From Trichococcus flocculiformis (GTDB taxonomy: Bacteria; Bacillota; Bacilli; Lactobacillales; Aerococcaceae): 64,000 nt of DNA. Both the position numbers and the translations under genes were made by a program. The stretch's first letter is position 1; each line of letters opens with the position of its first letter. The stretch spans positions 119,882-183,881 of the forward strand of contig NZ_FOQC01000003.1 of NCBI RefSeq assembly GCF_900113645.1. The letters run 5' to 3'. This document shows positions 36,280 through 45,566 of this stretch, in pieces. The notes beneath the pieces were generated by a model, which saw only the letters and a program-made list of their open reading frames with translations, did no database searches and had not been told where the DNA came from.

Positions 36280-37610
36280 TTTTCCTCCACCACTTGTTTT
36301 ACTTCCGCTTCGGCGTAACCGTCCGAAAAATTCACTTTCAATTTATCGCCGCTTTGCAATTCCTTGACGGATGCGACTACGTTCCCGTCCCTTGTCGTAT
36401 AAGTGTACCCCCGCGACATGATCTTCAACGGGCTCAACAAGTCCAACGATTGCATAGCCGATGTCATGCGCATTTCCTTTTGTTTCAAGTAGCGGTCCAT
36501 GGCCCTTTGCAGTTCATCGGTGACCTGCTGTCTGCGATTGCCGGCCAGCTGAACGTCTCTTGCCGGATTGCGGTTTTCAAGACGCAATTGCAGCCGTTGT
36601 AACTCATTGGAGCGCAAATGGATCTGCTGTTGCATCTGATTTGCCAGTCGTTGCTGCACCTGGTCGGCTTTAATGGTATAACCTTCATACATCCGCTCCG
36701 GTTGTCTGAAGATATACGATTGCATGGCGCGATTCAATCGTTGTTGTTGCATCGTATGCAGATGCCGCATTTTCTGATAGAGCCTGTTGTCGATCTGATG
36801 GATATAACGGATGACATCGTTCAACACCGGCACAGACAATTCTGCCGCTGCTGTTGGGGTAGCGGCACGGACATCGGCAACAAAGTCAGCCAATGTCGTA
36901 TCCGTTTCATGACCTACAGAAGAAATGACCGGGACACTCATAGCCGCTATTTGCCGAACGACCGCTTCCTCGTTAAAGGACCACAGATCCTCGATGGAAC
37001 CGCCGCCCCTCGCAACAATGACAGTATCAAAATCGCCTTTATCCTCAATCAATTTAAGATTGCTTACGATATTGGCAGCGGAATCCTTCCCTTGGACTAT
37101 CGTCGGATAAAGCACAAGTTGTACAATCGGATATCTCCTTTTGACGGTCGTCATGATGTCACGGATGACCGCACCGCTTGGACTGGTCACAATGGCTATC
37201 CGCTTAGGAAAGACAGGAAGCTTTTTCTTCGGTAGCAAAAACAACCCTTCGCGCGTTAATTTTTCCTTCAGTTCCGAAAAGGCTTGGTACAAAGCGCCGA
37301 TGCCATCCGGTTCCATATGCTCGACCATTATGTTGTAGGTTCCGCCCGATTCGTAGACATTCACCCGTCCAATGAGCAGGACCTTCATCCCTTCCTTGGG
37401 CTTGAAGGCTAACTTGTCGAATCTGCCTTTGTACATCACCGCAGAGATGACAGCATGGTCATCCTTCAGGCTAAAGTATTGATGGCCCGGACGCGGACGA
37501 TAATTGGATATTTCACCAGTAAGGTAGACACGTTCGAGATAAGGATCGGCATCAAATTTTCTTTTGATGTATTTGGTTAAAGCGGTGACGCTGAGATAGA
37601 CAGGTTCCAA
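36276..37610 (-). CDS. xseA: Exodeoxyribonuclease VII large subunit
   Basis: Catalytic subunit of exonuclease VII. 444 residues: N-terminal OB-fold (about 1-100), catalytic domain with VARGGGSIEDLWSFNEE and SVGHETDTTLADFVAD, then coiled-coil C-terminal half and a short C-terminal beta module. Gap of 16 bp to folD. Confidence 0.95.
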   Translation of the reverse strand: MEPVYLSVTALTKYIKRKFDADPYLERVYLTGEISNYRPRPGHQYFSLKDDHAVISAVMYKGRFDKLAFKPKEGMKVLLIGRVNVYESGGTYNIMVEHMEPDGIGALYQAFSELKEKLTREGLFLLPKKKLPVFPKRIAIVTSPSGAVIRDIMTTVKRRYPIVQLVLYPTIVQGKDSAANIVSNLKLIEDKGDFDTVIVARGGGSIEDLWSFNEEAVVRQIAAMSVPVISSVGHETDTTLADFVADVRAATPTAAAELSVPVLNDVIRYIHQIDNRLYQKMRHLHTMQQQRLNRAMQSYIFRQPERMYEGYTIKADQVQQRLANQMQQQIHLRSNELQRLQLRLENRNPARDVQLAGNRRQQVTDELQRAMDRYLKQKEMRMTSAMQSLDLLSPLKIMSRGYTYTTRDGNVVASVKELQSGDKLKVNFSDGYAEAEVKQVVEEK

Positions 37611-37626
37611 CTTTGTGCCTCCTTGA

Positions 37627-38466
37627 CTATTTTGCTTTATCGATTGTTTGTTGCAATAGCATCGTGATGGTCATCGGCCCTACACCGCCGGGCACTGGTG
37701 TGATATGGCTTGCGATGCCCATTGCACCGGCCGTGTCCACATCGCCGATCAACTTGCCCTCCGCGCTGCGGTTCATCCCGACATCGATGACGACTGCACC
37801 CTCTTTGATGAAATCAGCAGTGACGAAATGGCCTCTGCCGATTGCCGCAACCAGAATATCAGCTTCTTTAGCTAATTCTTTCAGATTTTTTGTGCGGGAA
37901 TGGGCAATCGTGACTGTTGCATTTTCGTTCAGCAACATGATGGACATTGGTTTTCCGACGATATTGCTGCGGCCGATAACCAATGCTTTTTTTCCTTCAA
38001 GCGCGATATTGTATTCATCCAAAATTTTCATGATGCCGTATGGTGTGCATGGCAATGCAGATTCGTTGCCCAGGAAGAAATTTCCGACGTTCATCGGATG
38101 GAACCCATCCACATCCTTCTCGTAACGGATGGCACGCAGAACTTTTTGTTCATCTATGTGTTTCGGCAATGGTAACTGCACCAAAATACCGTGCATACTG
38201 TCGTCTTGGTTCTGCTTTTCAACTTCAGTCAGCAGATCCGCTTCGGAAATGTCTGCCGCAAGGCGAACGACACGCGAATTCATGCCCATTGCTTCGGATT
38301 GTTTCTCTTTATTGCGGACATAGACTTGACTTGCCTTATCCTCGCCGACCAAAATGACGCAAAGCCCCGGAGTTTTTCCTTCCGCTGTCAATGCTGCTAC
38401 TTGTTTTTTCATCTGGTCCTGCATTTTTTTGGCTAAGCCTTTTCCATCCATGATAATCGTTTCCAT
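37627..38466 (-). CDS. folD: Bifunctional methylenetetrahydrofolate dehydrogenase/cyclohydrolase
   Basis: Interconverts 5,10-methylene-, methenyl- and 10-formyl-THF for purine and formyl-Met-tRNA synthesis. 279 residues. Catalytic Lys in YVRNKEKQSEA (Tyr and Lys), NADP-binding GRSNIVGKPMS and the C-terminal PVPGGVGPMT are intact. First gene of the run down to ynbB. Confidence 0.96.
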   Translation of the reverse strand: METIIMDGKGLAKKMQDQMKKQVAALTAEGKTPGLCVILVGEDKASQVYVRNKEKQSEAMGMNSRVVRLAADISEADLLTEVEKQNQDDSMHGILVQLPLPKHIDEQKVLRAIRYEKDVDGFHPMNVGNFFLGNESALPCTPYGIMKILDEYNIALEGKKALVIGRSNIVGKPMSIMLLNENATVTIAHSRTKNLKELAKEADILVAAIGRGHFVTADFIKEGAVVIDVGMNRSAEGKLIGDVDTAGAMGIASHITPVPGGVGPMTITMLLQQTIDKAK

Positions 38467-38564
38467 TAATCAATCTCCTTTTCCTCGGTGTTATCGTTTA
38501 TTTTACCATAATATCTTTGATTACAGTTAGAAAAGCGGGCCTGGTATATCCGATTTCATCAACT

Positions 38565-38603
38565 AAAAAAAGAAAACCCTTAAGCCGAAGCATTAAGGAT
38601 TTT
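38565..38603 (-). terminator. Terminator after nusB
   Basis: AAAATCCTTAA pairs with TTAAGGGTTTT, followed on the minus strand by CTTTTTTT. The nusB stop codon lies inside the first arm. It splits the efp-nusB unit from folD. Confidence 0.85.
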
Positions 38604-39048
38604 CCGTTTTAGGAATGAGGTTGGACAATACGCCATTGATGAATTTGCTCGATTGTTCATCGCAATATAGCTTTGAAATTTCGATTGCTTCATTCAACGC
38701 TACCCTTTGAGGTACCTGTTCCGTATCTCCCAACAGCATCTCATAAGCAGCAATCTGCATGATCAAAGCGTCTGCTTTGGCCAGTCTGCCCACGGTCCAG
38801 TTCTTCAGATAAGGTTGAATCGCTTCATCGATCGCCGCTTGATTATCCAATACGCCATGCACCAATGTGATCAAGTAAGGATAATCTTGAATTTCGACAT
38901 CCTCTTCGCTGTTCCATTCTTCTGAATCGCTCAACAAAGCTTGCTTGATGGCTTCTTCAGGGGTCAATTCTTCGTTTGTCTTCAATTGAAAAAGAGCTTG
39001 AAGCGCCTTTTCACGGATTTCTCTTCTTGTTAAACGGGAATTGCTCAC
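38593..39048 (-). CDS. nusB: Transcription antitermination factor NusB
   Basis: All-helical factor that with NusE (S10) binds boxA RNA and prevents premature termination in rRNA operons. 151 residues with typical opening LTRREIREKALQALFQL and the closing VALNEAIEISKLY and FINGVLSNL. Overlaps the Asp23 gene by 4 bp. Confidence 0.95.
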   Translation of the reverse strand: MSNSRLTRREIREKALQALFQLKTNEELTPEEAIKQALLSDSEEWNSEEDVEIQDYPYLITLVHGVLDNQAAIDEAIQPYLKNWTVGRLAKADALIMQIAAYEMLLGDTEQVPQRVALNEAIEISKLYCDEQSSKFINGVLSNLIPKTENP

Positions 39049-39470
39049 GCATTCTCCCCCAATTCTGTATCCAAATCAAGATAAGTACTATCTTCGGATT
39101 TTGGTGCAACGAGACCGACCACATGGACGTTCACTTGCGACACTTCAAGATTGCTCATGTAAAGGACTTGTTCTTTCACTTTTTCTTGCATATCCAAAGC
39201 GACTTTCGGCACGGAAGCGCCGTATTTGATGTAACAATAGACATCAACCGACAAACCATTCTCATCGACAGTCAAATGTACGCCTTTGTTATGGGTAGTG
39301 CGACCCAACAGTTCATTGACGCCAGTCTTGAAAGACCCTTGCATCGCATAAACACCTTCTACTTCATTCGCTGCAATACCAGCAATTACTTCAATCACTT
39401 CAGGAGCAATTTCAATCTCTCCCAGCGGAGCCGGACCGTTTGCTAAAGGAATGTTTGTTTCTTCCATCAT
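39045..39470 (-). CDS. Asp23/Gls24 family envelope stress response protein (YqhY-like)
   Basis: 141-residue DUF322 protein. The family core IEIAPEVIEVIAGIAANEVEGVYAM and the segment LTVDENGLSVDVYCYIKYG are clear. B. subtilis YqhY sits at the same place (next to nusB and accB genes) and has been linked to control of acetyl-CoA carboxylase, but no such role can be read from this sequence. Between efp and nusB. Confidence 0.9.
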   Translation of the reverse strand: MMEETNIPLANGPAPLGEIEIAPEVIEVIAGIAANEVEGVYAMQGSFKTGVNELLGRTTHNKGVHLTVDENGLSVDVYCYIKYGASVPKVALDMQEKVKEQVLYMSNLEVSQVNVHVVGLVAPKSEDSTYLDLDTELGENA

Positions 39471-39496
39471 CTGTCATTCTCCTTTCTTGGGAAACA

Positions 39497-40054
39497 CTAT
39501 GCGCGGGATACGTATGAGCCGTCCGTTGTGTTGACGATAAGCATATCATCCGCATTCACGAAGAATGGTACATTGACCATCAATCCAGTCTCCATTTTAG
39601 CCGGTTTTGAACCGCCTGAAGCTGTATCGCCCTTGATTCCTGGCTCAGTTTCTTCCACGCGCAGGATTACTGTATTCGGAAGATCGACACCGATTGTTTC
39701 TGATTCATACATCAGGATATTGACTTCCATGTTTTCTTTCAGATAGTTCAATTCGTACTCGATTTGGCCTGCGTTCAATTCGATTTGTTCATAGTTTTCT
39801 GTGTCCATGAAAACGTAAGCACCGGCACTCTCGTAAAGAAACTGCATTTTACGGTTCGCGATGTGCGCTTTTCCGACTTTTTCACCCGCACGGAAAGTTT
39901 TTTCCTGTACAGCTCCAGTGCGAAGATTCTTCAATTTTGAACGGACAAAAGCCGCACCTTTACCTGGTTTTACGTGTTGGAAATCGACAACTTTCCATAA
40001 CCCTCCATCAATTTCGATCGTCAAGCCTGTCTTAAAATCATTTACTGAAATCAT
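39497..40054 (-). CDS. efp: Elongation factor P
   Basis: Relieves ribosome stalling at proline stretches. 185 residues, three beta-barrel domains. The modifiable lysine in KPGKGAAF (Lys32 region) is present, and the C-terminal signature ending in [10 protein letters not shown] is typical. RBS AGGAGG lies before the ATG. Downstream of an M24 peptidase gene as in most Bacilli. Confidence 0.96.
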   Translation of the reverse strand: MISVNDFKTGLTIEIDGGLWKVVDFQHVKPGKGAAFVRSKLKNLRTGAVQEKTFRAGEKVGKAHIANRKMQFLYESAGAYVFMDTENYEQIELNAGQIEYELNYLKENMEVNILMYESETIGVDLPNTVILRVEETEPGIKGDTASGGSKPAKMETGLMVNVPFFVNADDMLIVNTTDGSYVSRA

Positions 40055-40122
40055 TTATAATTCCTCCTGTGGCAGCTCATTTGAACTAAGTTTACCATTA
40101 TTTTAATGCGGATTCTATTTTT

Positions 40123-41184
40123 TTATAAAATAATCAACTCTTTTGGAGAATGCGTCAAAATCTCGTTGCCGTTAGCACGGATCACAAGATCATCTTCAAT
40201 CCGGACACCGCCAAGACCAGCGAGATAGATGCCCGGTTCATTTGTGATGACATTTCCCGGAACAAGCACTTTCCCGGCTTTTTGCGATGTATTCGGCCCC
40301 TCATGAATCTCCAAACCGATTCCGTGGCCATTTGAGTGGCCGAACGCATCTCCGTACCCGTGTTCCGTAATGTACTCGCGTGCGACACTGTCTACTTCCA
40401 TGCCGCTCATGCCAGCTTTTGCCGCTGCATTCACGCGCAATTGGGCAGCCAGCACAATCTCGTAAATCTTCTTCAATTCTGCATGCGGTTGCCCCACTGA
40501 AACCGTGCGGGTCATATCCGAAACATAGCCATTGTAATAGCAACCAAAATCCAGCGTCACGAAGTCGCCTTTTTCGATTAATTTCGGACTGGCGACACCG
40601 TGCGGCATAGCGGAACGAATGCCACTGGCGACAATCGTTTCGAATGAAACGCCACTCGCACCTAATTCACGCATGTGGAAATCCAAGCGGTTAGCAATTT
40701 CTATTTCCGAAACTCCTGGACGGATATGATCAAGGATGAACAGGAAACCGGCGTCCGCAATTTCACAAGCACGGCTGATAGTTCGAATTTCATCTTCGTC
40801 TTTGACTTCACGCAACTCTTCAATGATGCCCGAGGCAGGAATCAGGTCACAAGTCACAAGATCCTCTAAATCCTCGACACTTCGGAAAGACAGGATGGCA
40901 TCTTCGAATCCCATTGATGCTAGACCTTTTTCTTCCGCGATCTTTTTCACTTCATCGAATATTGGTCCTTTATTCTGAATAATCTGAAAACCCTGTGCCT
41001 GTGAAGCAGCTTGTTGGGTGTAACGGAAGTCGGTCACAAAAAAAGCTTCCTCTTGAGTGATGACCGCCAAACCGGTCGTACCCGTAAAATTGGAAACATA
41101 ACGTAAGTTATATTGACTTGTCACCAGCATTGCATCCATCTTCTTCGCTTTGATGGCATCTTGCAATTTTGAGACTCTACTCAT
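40123..41184 (-). CDS. M24 family Xaa-Pro peptidase (YqhT-like)
   Basis: Creatinase-fold metallopeptidase, 353 residues from ATG at 41184 (MSRVSKLQDA), preceded by GGAAG. The open frame runs to 41340 through a terminator and is not plausible there. Metal ligands are visible: two Asp in TLDFGCYYNGYVSDMTRT, His in GHGIGLEIHEGP, Glu in TNEPGIY and Glu in VRIEDDL. Position before efp matches yqhT of B. subtilis. A paralogue, pepQ, lies at 57152. Confidence 0.92.
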   Translation of the reverse strand: MSRVSKLQDAIKAKKMDAMLVTSQYNLRYVSNFTGTTGLAVITQEEAFFVTDFRYTQQAASQAQGFQIIQNKGPIFDEVKKIAEEKGLASMGFEDAILSFRSVEDLEDLVTCDLIPASGIIEELREVKDEDEIRTISRACEIADAGFLFILDHIRPGVSEIEIANRLDFHMRELGASGVSFETIVASGIRSAMPHGVASPKLIEKGDFVTLDFGCYYNGYVSDMTRTVSVGQPHAELKKIYEIVLAAQLRVNAAAKAGMSGMEVDSVAREYITEHGYGDAFGHSNGHGIGLEIHEGPNTSQKAGKVLVPGNVITNEPGIYLAGLGGVRIEDDLVIRANGNEILTHSPKELIIL

Positions 41185-41327
41185 TTCACATACTTCCTTC
41201 CAAAAAAATCCTGTTTGTTTATGAACATACCTATCAAGTATATCAAAAAAGTGCTCGTATAGATAGGGGGAATTCGTCAATAAGAGCTTTGAGGCCAGTA
41301 TTAGACCCCAAATCCGATGAAACAGCC

Positions 41328-41378
41328 AAGAACCGCACAAATAACCCGACGTACCTACGGGTTACTTGTGCGGTTCTT
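41328..41378. terminator. Hairpin after the comG operon
   Basis: AAGAACCGCACAA pairs with TTGTGCGGTTCTT and an inner TAACCC with GGGTTA. Strong stem but only a weak T run (TTCTT) on the minus side. It lies 61 bp after comGG and upstream of the M24 peptidase gene. Confidence 0.75.
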
Positions 41379-41438
41379 TATGCTGTTTACCTCAGGTCTG
41401 GTTCTCCATATGACCTTTATGACCTTTTATTTTGCATA

Positions 41439-41759
41439 TCACTCCGGGGACAGGATTTCCAATACCAGCGTTTCGCTGTAGGCATTTTGCAGGGTCACGG
41501 TGGCAGTGACTTTGCCGCTCGCATCCGCCACGCAGTGCACGATTCCTTCTTCAAAATACAGGGAAGCCGGTACGATCCGATTTTCCGGACTCGATATTTT
41601 GTTATGTTCCTTCAGCCAGTAATCTGTATACGCCAGTAAAGTTTGCGCTTTGTAGTGGTTTTCCGTCAATCTGTACAGATAGAGCTGATTCTCATAAACT
41701 CTTATGATTCCGAAAAGCATCATTTGTGAAAGGAACAAGTAAAAAATGGTGATCGGCAA
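41439..41759 (-). CDS. comGG: Competence type IV pilus minor protein ComGG
   Basis: Last comG protein, assigned by position and architecture. The frame is open to 41876 inside comGF, but a TTG at 41759 (PITIFYLFLSQMMLF) has AGGGGCGG 6 nt before it and gives about 106 residues with an N-terminal membrane helix and no GFTLxE motif, as in other ComGG. The start is not certain. Sequence beyond the helix is poorly conserved. Confidence 0.65.
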   Translation of the reverse strand: MPITIFYLFLSQMMLFGIIRVYENQLYLYRLTENHYKAQTLLAYTDYWLKEHNKISSPENRIVPASLYFEEGIVHCVADASGKVTATVTLQNAYSETLVLEILSPE

Positions 41760-41790
41760 AATCGAGCCGCCCCTGCCTAGTGATCGATCA

Positions 41791-42261
41791 CTATTTAATG
41801 GGGGCTTTCGGCAGGATGAGATGCGCTCTGCGCGTCTGGTCGTCCGAAAGCGTAGCCTGGATAGAAATCCCTTCATTGGTCACCTCGTATTTCAACGCTT
41901 TGACTTGCAGCAGCATCGGATGATAGCCTTCTCCGTTTTTGTAACGAAGCACTTTATTGATACGGAACTCATAAGTATAAACAGCAGTATCAGCAGGATT
42001 TTTTGATTTGGTGCGGACGGTCGTACTTGTCTTTTGCACCATCAACTCGTCTTCCAACTCATGCTCGAGTTGGATCAGGAAAAGATGCCATTCTGCTTCT
42101 TGTCTCTGCTCCAGCTGTACGTTCGCAGTGCGGATTACTCCCATGCCTCCAACTATCAGCAGGAGCACCAACGTATTGACAGTCAGCGCAAACGCCGCTT
42201 CCAATAAAGTGAATCCGGCTTGCGATTGTTCAGGGTTCTTTTGCATCGATTTCGTCGGCAT
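41791..42261 (-). CDS. comGF: Competence type IV pilus minor pilin ComGF
   Basis: 156 residues with a prepilin-like N terminus QAGFTLLEAAFALTVNTLVLLL: cleavage expected after Gly, Glu at +5, then the hydrophobic helix. The remainder (EWHLFLIQLEHELED and later KVLRYKNGEGYHPML) matches the ComGF pattern. Overlaps comGE by 32 bp. Confidence 0.85.
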   Translation of the reverse strand: MPTKSMQKNPEQSQAGFTLLEAAFALTVNTLVLLLIVGGMGVIRTANVQLEQRQEAEWHLFLIQLEHELEDELMVQKTSTTVRTKSKNPADTAVYTYEFRINKVLRYKNGEGYHPMLLQVKALKYEVTNEGISIQATLSDDQTRRAHLILPKAPIK

Positions 42262-42571
42262 GCACCGTCACCCTTTCTGGCCCATCATCACCGCTCACTA
42301 TAAGTTCTGAGGTTTCCGGATTCCAAGTAGTGGTGAACAGTATACCTCCGGAAGCCTGACTTTCGATTGGGTTTCCTCCTTTGGCGATGACCTGCATCTG
42401 GTCCTGCGCGACCCGCCAGTAGGCAACTTCCGCTCCCGCCGCTTTTAAAGTCGTGAAAAATTGAACGGAATGCGGCATCAGCACATAGATTGAGATGCTG
42501 ACCATTGCCAAAGCGATCAGACTTTCGAAAAGCATATATCCGCTGCTATCGTTTAGCTTTATTGACTTCAT
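42230..42571 (-). CDS. comGE: Competence type IV pilus minor pilin ComGE
   Basis: 113 residues from ATG at 42571 (MKSIKLNDSSGYMLFES), which follows a GGGGAG; the open frame runs further into comGD but is not typical there. The prepilin-like segment GYMLFESLIALAMVSISIYVL has Glu at +5. It is short and variable as ComGE usually is. Confidence 0.78.
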   Translation of the reverse strand: MKSIKLNDSSGYMLFESLIALAMVSISIYVLMPHSVQFFTTLKAAGAEVAYWRVAQDQMQVIAKGGNPIESQASGGILFTTTWNPETSELIVSGDDGPERVTVHADEIDAKEP

Positions 42572-42989
42572 AACGACCGCTCCCCAATTGGATTGTGATG
42601 GTATAGCGATATCGGGCCGTTTCCATGATGATGGTATTCGGTTGCAGATATCCACTGCCTCCTTTGATGAATCCAGTGTAGCCTTGAATCACTTTTGATC
42701 CTTCAGGCAAAAGCAACTTCCGATTGATATAACGGTCCGATCCGGCACCGTCTTTAAAAACAGCATAATGCGTTGCGCCGATTGGTCGCAGGACATCCAT
42801 ATTGACGCCATTCCCTGTGATGACCGCATAACTTTGAGCTGTGTGAAGTTCCGTCAAGAAATCGTCCAAAAACAGATTGAACGCGAGTTCATCCGTTGCG
42901 GTTTCCAATTGCGGGGTCAGCAGCAAAATCATGGAGGCGATCATCAGTACCAATAGGCTCTCCAATAATGTGAATCCGCTTTTATACAT
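42546..42989 (-). CDS. comGD: Competence type IV pilus minor pilin ComGD
   Basis: 147 residues. Prepilin motif SGFTLLESLLVLMIASMILLL directly after the start, Glu at +5. The C-terminal region is beta-rich (YRYTITIQLGSGRYEV). It overlaps comGE by 26 bp and follows comGC by 20 bp. Confidence 0.85.
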   Translation of the reverse strand: MYKSGFTLLESLLVLMIASMILLLTPQLETATDELAFNLFLDDFLTELHTAQSYAVITGNGVNMDVLRPIGATHYAVFKDGAGSDRYINRKLLLPEGSKVIQGYTGFIKGGSGYLQPNTIIMETARYRYTITIQLGSGRYEVNKAKR

Positions 42990-43009
42990 TATTCAAGCCG
43001 TCATTTAAA

Positions 43010-43330
43010 TCATTCAATTTTGGAAACATTTCCGCCTGCAATTGTCAGTTTGGCGGTTGCTTGAGTCACTTGATTGTCGCTTAAGTAACCACCAGCCTTG
43101 AGTTCAGCGAAATTGGCAGCTTCCGTCCCTGTATCCAGTTCATACATGTCAGCCTGTGTCTGCACGACGACCGCCAGAGCGTCCGTGCCTTTTGTCTCCA
43201 CGCTTTTCTTCGTGTTCGCCACATTCGGGATGATCATCAGCATCAGCACCGATATGATGAACAGAACAAGAACCATTTCCATTAAAGTGAAACCATTTTT
43301 GTTTTTTAGTGTTTTTTTGATCGTATTCAT
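43010..43330 (-). CDS. comGC: Competence type IV pilus major pilin ComGC
   Basis: Major pseudopilin of the DNA-uptake pilus, 106 residues. Class 3 signal NKNGFTLMEMVLVLFIISV cut after Gly by ComC, then the conserved helix and MIIPNVANTKKSVETKG, as in streptococcal and bacillar ComGC. Start follows comGB with a 1-bp overlap. Confidence 0.93.
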   Translation of the reverse strand: MNTIKKTLKNKNGFTLMEMVLVLFIISVLMLMIIPNVANTKKSVETKGTDALAVVVQTQADMYELDTGTEAANFAELKAGGYLSDNQVTQATAKLTIAGGNVSKIE

Positions 43331-44424
43331 TAATACATTCCTCCTAATGAACTAAGCATCGGCATCAACAATATAAGATAGATCGCCATCACGATGACGG
43401 CGACCATGAGGAACAAGACAGGCTGCAACCAGCCGATTTTCTGTTCGATGTCCGCTATCAACAGCCGGAAACATTCTTCGCTGTACATGCTCAATTTGAT
43501 CGGCAATTGGCTGGTTAGCTCGCCGTGATAGATGATCCAGCCCATCTCCTCTTTGAAAACGGGATAACGTTTGATGATTGTCGTCAGGCTATCGCCCTGC
43601 ATCAACCCTTCCTCCACCAATCCGGATATGTCCTTCATCCAGGCAGTCCCTTCATCACCTCGCATCAGCGAAACGATCTGGTTCAGCTGCATGCCGTTGC
43701 GGAAGAAATAAGCGTATTCCCGGCAGAAGAAAAAGGAATAGTAGAGTTGGACCCATTTGCTGAATAGCGGAATCCGGCAGAACAGCAAAGATTTTTGGAA
43801 AGCTGATTTCTTTTTCAAATAACTTTTTGCCAACAGGACTAAGCTGGCGGCTAAGCCTAGCGTACCCAGTATGATGAGCGGCAGGTTCTCCAGGTAAAGC
43901 AGGATGATGCGGACCAGCAAGCCGGAACCCTCTTGCGAGGGCACCAGCATCGTCTCCAAACTGGGCAGTAGGACCTGTCTGATCGCAATCAGCATTACGT
44001 TCGCGAACACCAGCAAAAACAAGGGGTAGATCAAGACTTTTCTGAGCTTATGCAATTGTTTATCCTTTTCAGTCAGGAAATCGGAACAAAACAGCAAGGT
44101 TTCCGTCAATTTTCCGTGAAGGAAGGATAAGCGCAGCTGCGATACGACTTGTTCCGAAAATCCGCATCCAGCCAATGCATCCGCAAGATTGATACCTGTT
44201 TCCAGTTTGACCAACATGCGCTGGATATCGCCCGAGCGCTTCGGCTGCATCACCTTCAGAAAGGCAAGCCCTTCCGACAACGAAAAACCTTCCTTCAGTA
44301 ATTCACCTAAGCGCCTCAAAAAATAAGCCTGCTCTTTTGCCAGCCAACGTTTTTCAGACGAGATTCTCCAAGTAATTTTTTTCCGTAATGTATCCACACG
44401 CATAGGCTTTTCGCAATTTATCAT
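43330..44424 (-). CDS. comGB: Competence type IV pilus assembly protein ComGB
   Basis: GspF/PilC-type inner-membrane platform protein. 364 residues as drawn, with two T2SSF domains (about 25-145 and 230-350) and three or four membrane helices (VLIYPLFLLVFANVMLIAI, LPLIILGTLGLAASLVLL and a C-terminal VLFLMVAVIVMAIYLILL). The ATG at 44424 overlaps comGA by 71 bp; ATG at 44403 is an alternative. Confidence 0.9.
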   Translation of the reverse strand: MINCEKPMRVDTLRKKITWRISSEKRWLAKEQAYFLRRLGELLKEGFSLSEGLAFLKVMQPKRSGDIQRMLVKLETGINLADALAGCGFSEQVVSQLRLSFLHGKLTETLLFCSDFLTEKDKQLHKLRKVLIYPLFLLVFANVMLIAIRQVLLPSLETMLVPSQEGSGLLVRIILLYLENLPLIILGTLGLAASLVLLAKSYLKKKSAFQKSLLFCRIPLFSKWVQLYYSFFFCREYAYFFRNGMQLNQIVSLMRGDEGTAWMKDISGLVEEGLMQGDSLTTIIKRYPVFKEEMGWIIYHGELTSQLPIKLSMYSEECFRLLIADIEQKIGWLQPVLFLMVAVIVMAIYLILLMPMLSSLGGMY

Positions 44425-45397
44425 TCAGTGTGACAAACCGCTTTCCGTCCTCCTTGTTCTGCAGATGGTTCTGCAGTTCCTTACCTGCCAAAATTTCATA
44501 GATAGCAGCCGACTTTTCGTTTACATGATAATGGGCGCAGTGAATGGTGCACTTACCGGAGCACAGTGGACAATATTTTGCGATCAAACGTTGGGAAACG
44601 ACAGCGAGCAACGTCTGCTTTATTTGTTCGGAAGAAATCGCCAATTCCCGCAGCCTTTCCAATACCCCGAATGACTCTTTGGCATGGATTGTCGCAATCA
44701 CCAAATGCCCCGTCAATGCGCTTCTTACGACCATTTTAGCTGTTTCCTGATCCCGGATTTCGCCTATGACGAGAATATCCGGATGATGACGCAGGCACTG
44801 GCGGATGAGCAGGTCGTATGTGATACCTGCCGCTTCATTCACTTCGGCCTGCAGAAACAGCGGCTCCTCAATTTCGACCGGATCCTCCATCGTAATGATC
44901 TGCAGCGGTTCATCGGCATATTTCCTGCGCAGCAAGTGATAGATCGTCGTTGTTTTGCCGGATCCGGTAGGGCCAGAGAACAGTACAAGACCGCTCTTGT
45001 GGTCCAACAGTTCGAGCAACTCCGCCTCCTGGGCCGGGAAAAATGCGTGCAAACCCGGTTCAAAACCCGGATTGGCATAAAGCAGGCGGATGACAAGCGA
45101 CTCCTGGTAGCGGAAATTTGCGATGGTGGACAGCCTCAGTTCAATTTTTTTGCCGTTCAGCCTGTACCTGACAGCACCGGATTGCGGTTTCCGCCTTTCA
45201 CCCACATTCATGTTCGAAAGAAATTTGAAATAAGAAATCAGCCGCTCACCCTTTTCTATTGAATACACCGCTACTTTCGATAATCCGGTACTCACGCGGA
45301 AAAAGAGTTCATAATGGTCTTCGTAAGGGAGCAGATGGATGTCGGAAACACCCAGTCGCATCGCATCGGCCAACAAGCTCTCTGCTTTTTCTTCCAT
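44354..45397 (-). CDS. comGA: Competence type IV pilus ATPase ComGA
   Basis: GspE-type secretion ATPase powering pilus assembly. About 347 residues from ATG at 45397, preceded by GAGGTGATGAAT. Walker A GPTGSGKTTTIYH, Asp box with EDPVEIEE, Walker B GEIRDQETAK and the His box TGHLVIATIHAKES are all present. A cysteine-rich stretch (CPLCSGKCTIHC) sits near residue 300. First gene of a seven-gene comG operon. Confidence 0.93.
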   Translation of the reverse strand: MEEKAESLLADAMRLGVSDIHLLPYEDHYELFFRVSTGLSKVAVYSIEKGERLISYFKFLSNMNVGERRKPQSGAVRYRLNGKKIELRLSTIANFRYQESLVIRLLYANPGFEPGLHAFFPAQEAELLELLDHKSGLVLFSGPTGSGKTTTIYHLLRRKYADEPLQIITMEDPVEIEEPLFLQAEVNEAAGITYDLLIRQCLRHHPDILVIGEIRDQETAKMVVRSALTGHLVIATIHAKESFGVLERLRELAISSEQIKQTLLAVVSQRLIAKYCPLCSGKCTIHCAHYHVNEKSAAIYEILAGKELQNHLQNKEDGKRFVTLNDKLRKAYACGYITEKNYLENLV

Positions 45398-45566
45398 ATT
45401 CATCACCTCATTTCTATTTTGCCGTCACTTATAGCTTCTGCAAAATCCTGGCTTCCGCTCTTTCTCCAACGAGAAACTTAGTTAAAAATATGTTATATTG
45501 GCATAAACAGCGGTCCTACACGCGAAAAACAAGCGGGATAACTTGATATAAGGGAGGTGAACTTTT

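Noticed and set aside
41185..41340. 52-codon extension of the M24 peptidase
   Set aside because: Overlaps the comG-side hairpin; the internal ATG with GGAAG matches the family N terminus.
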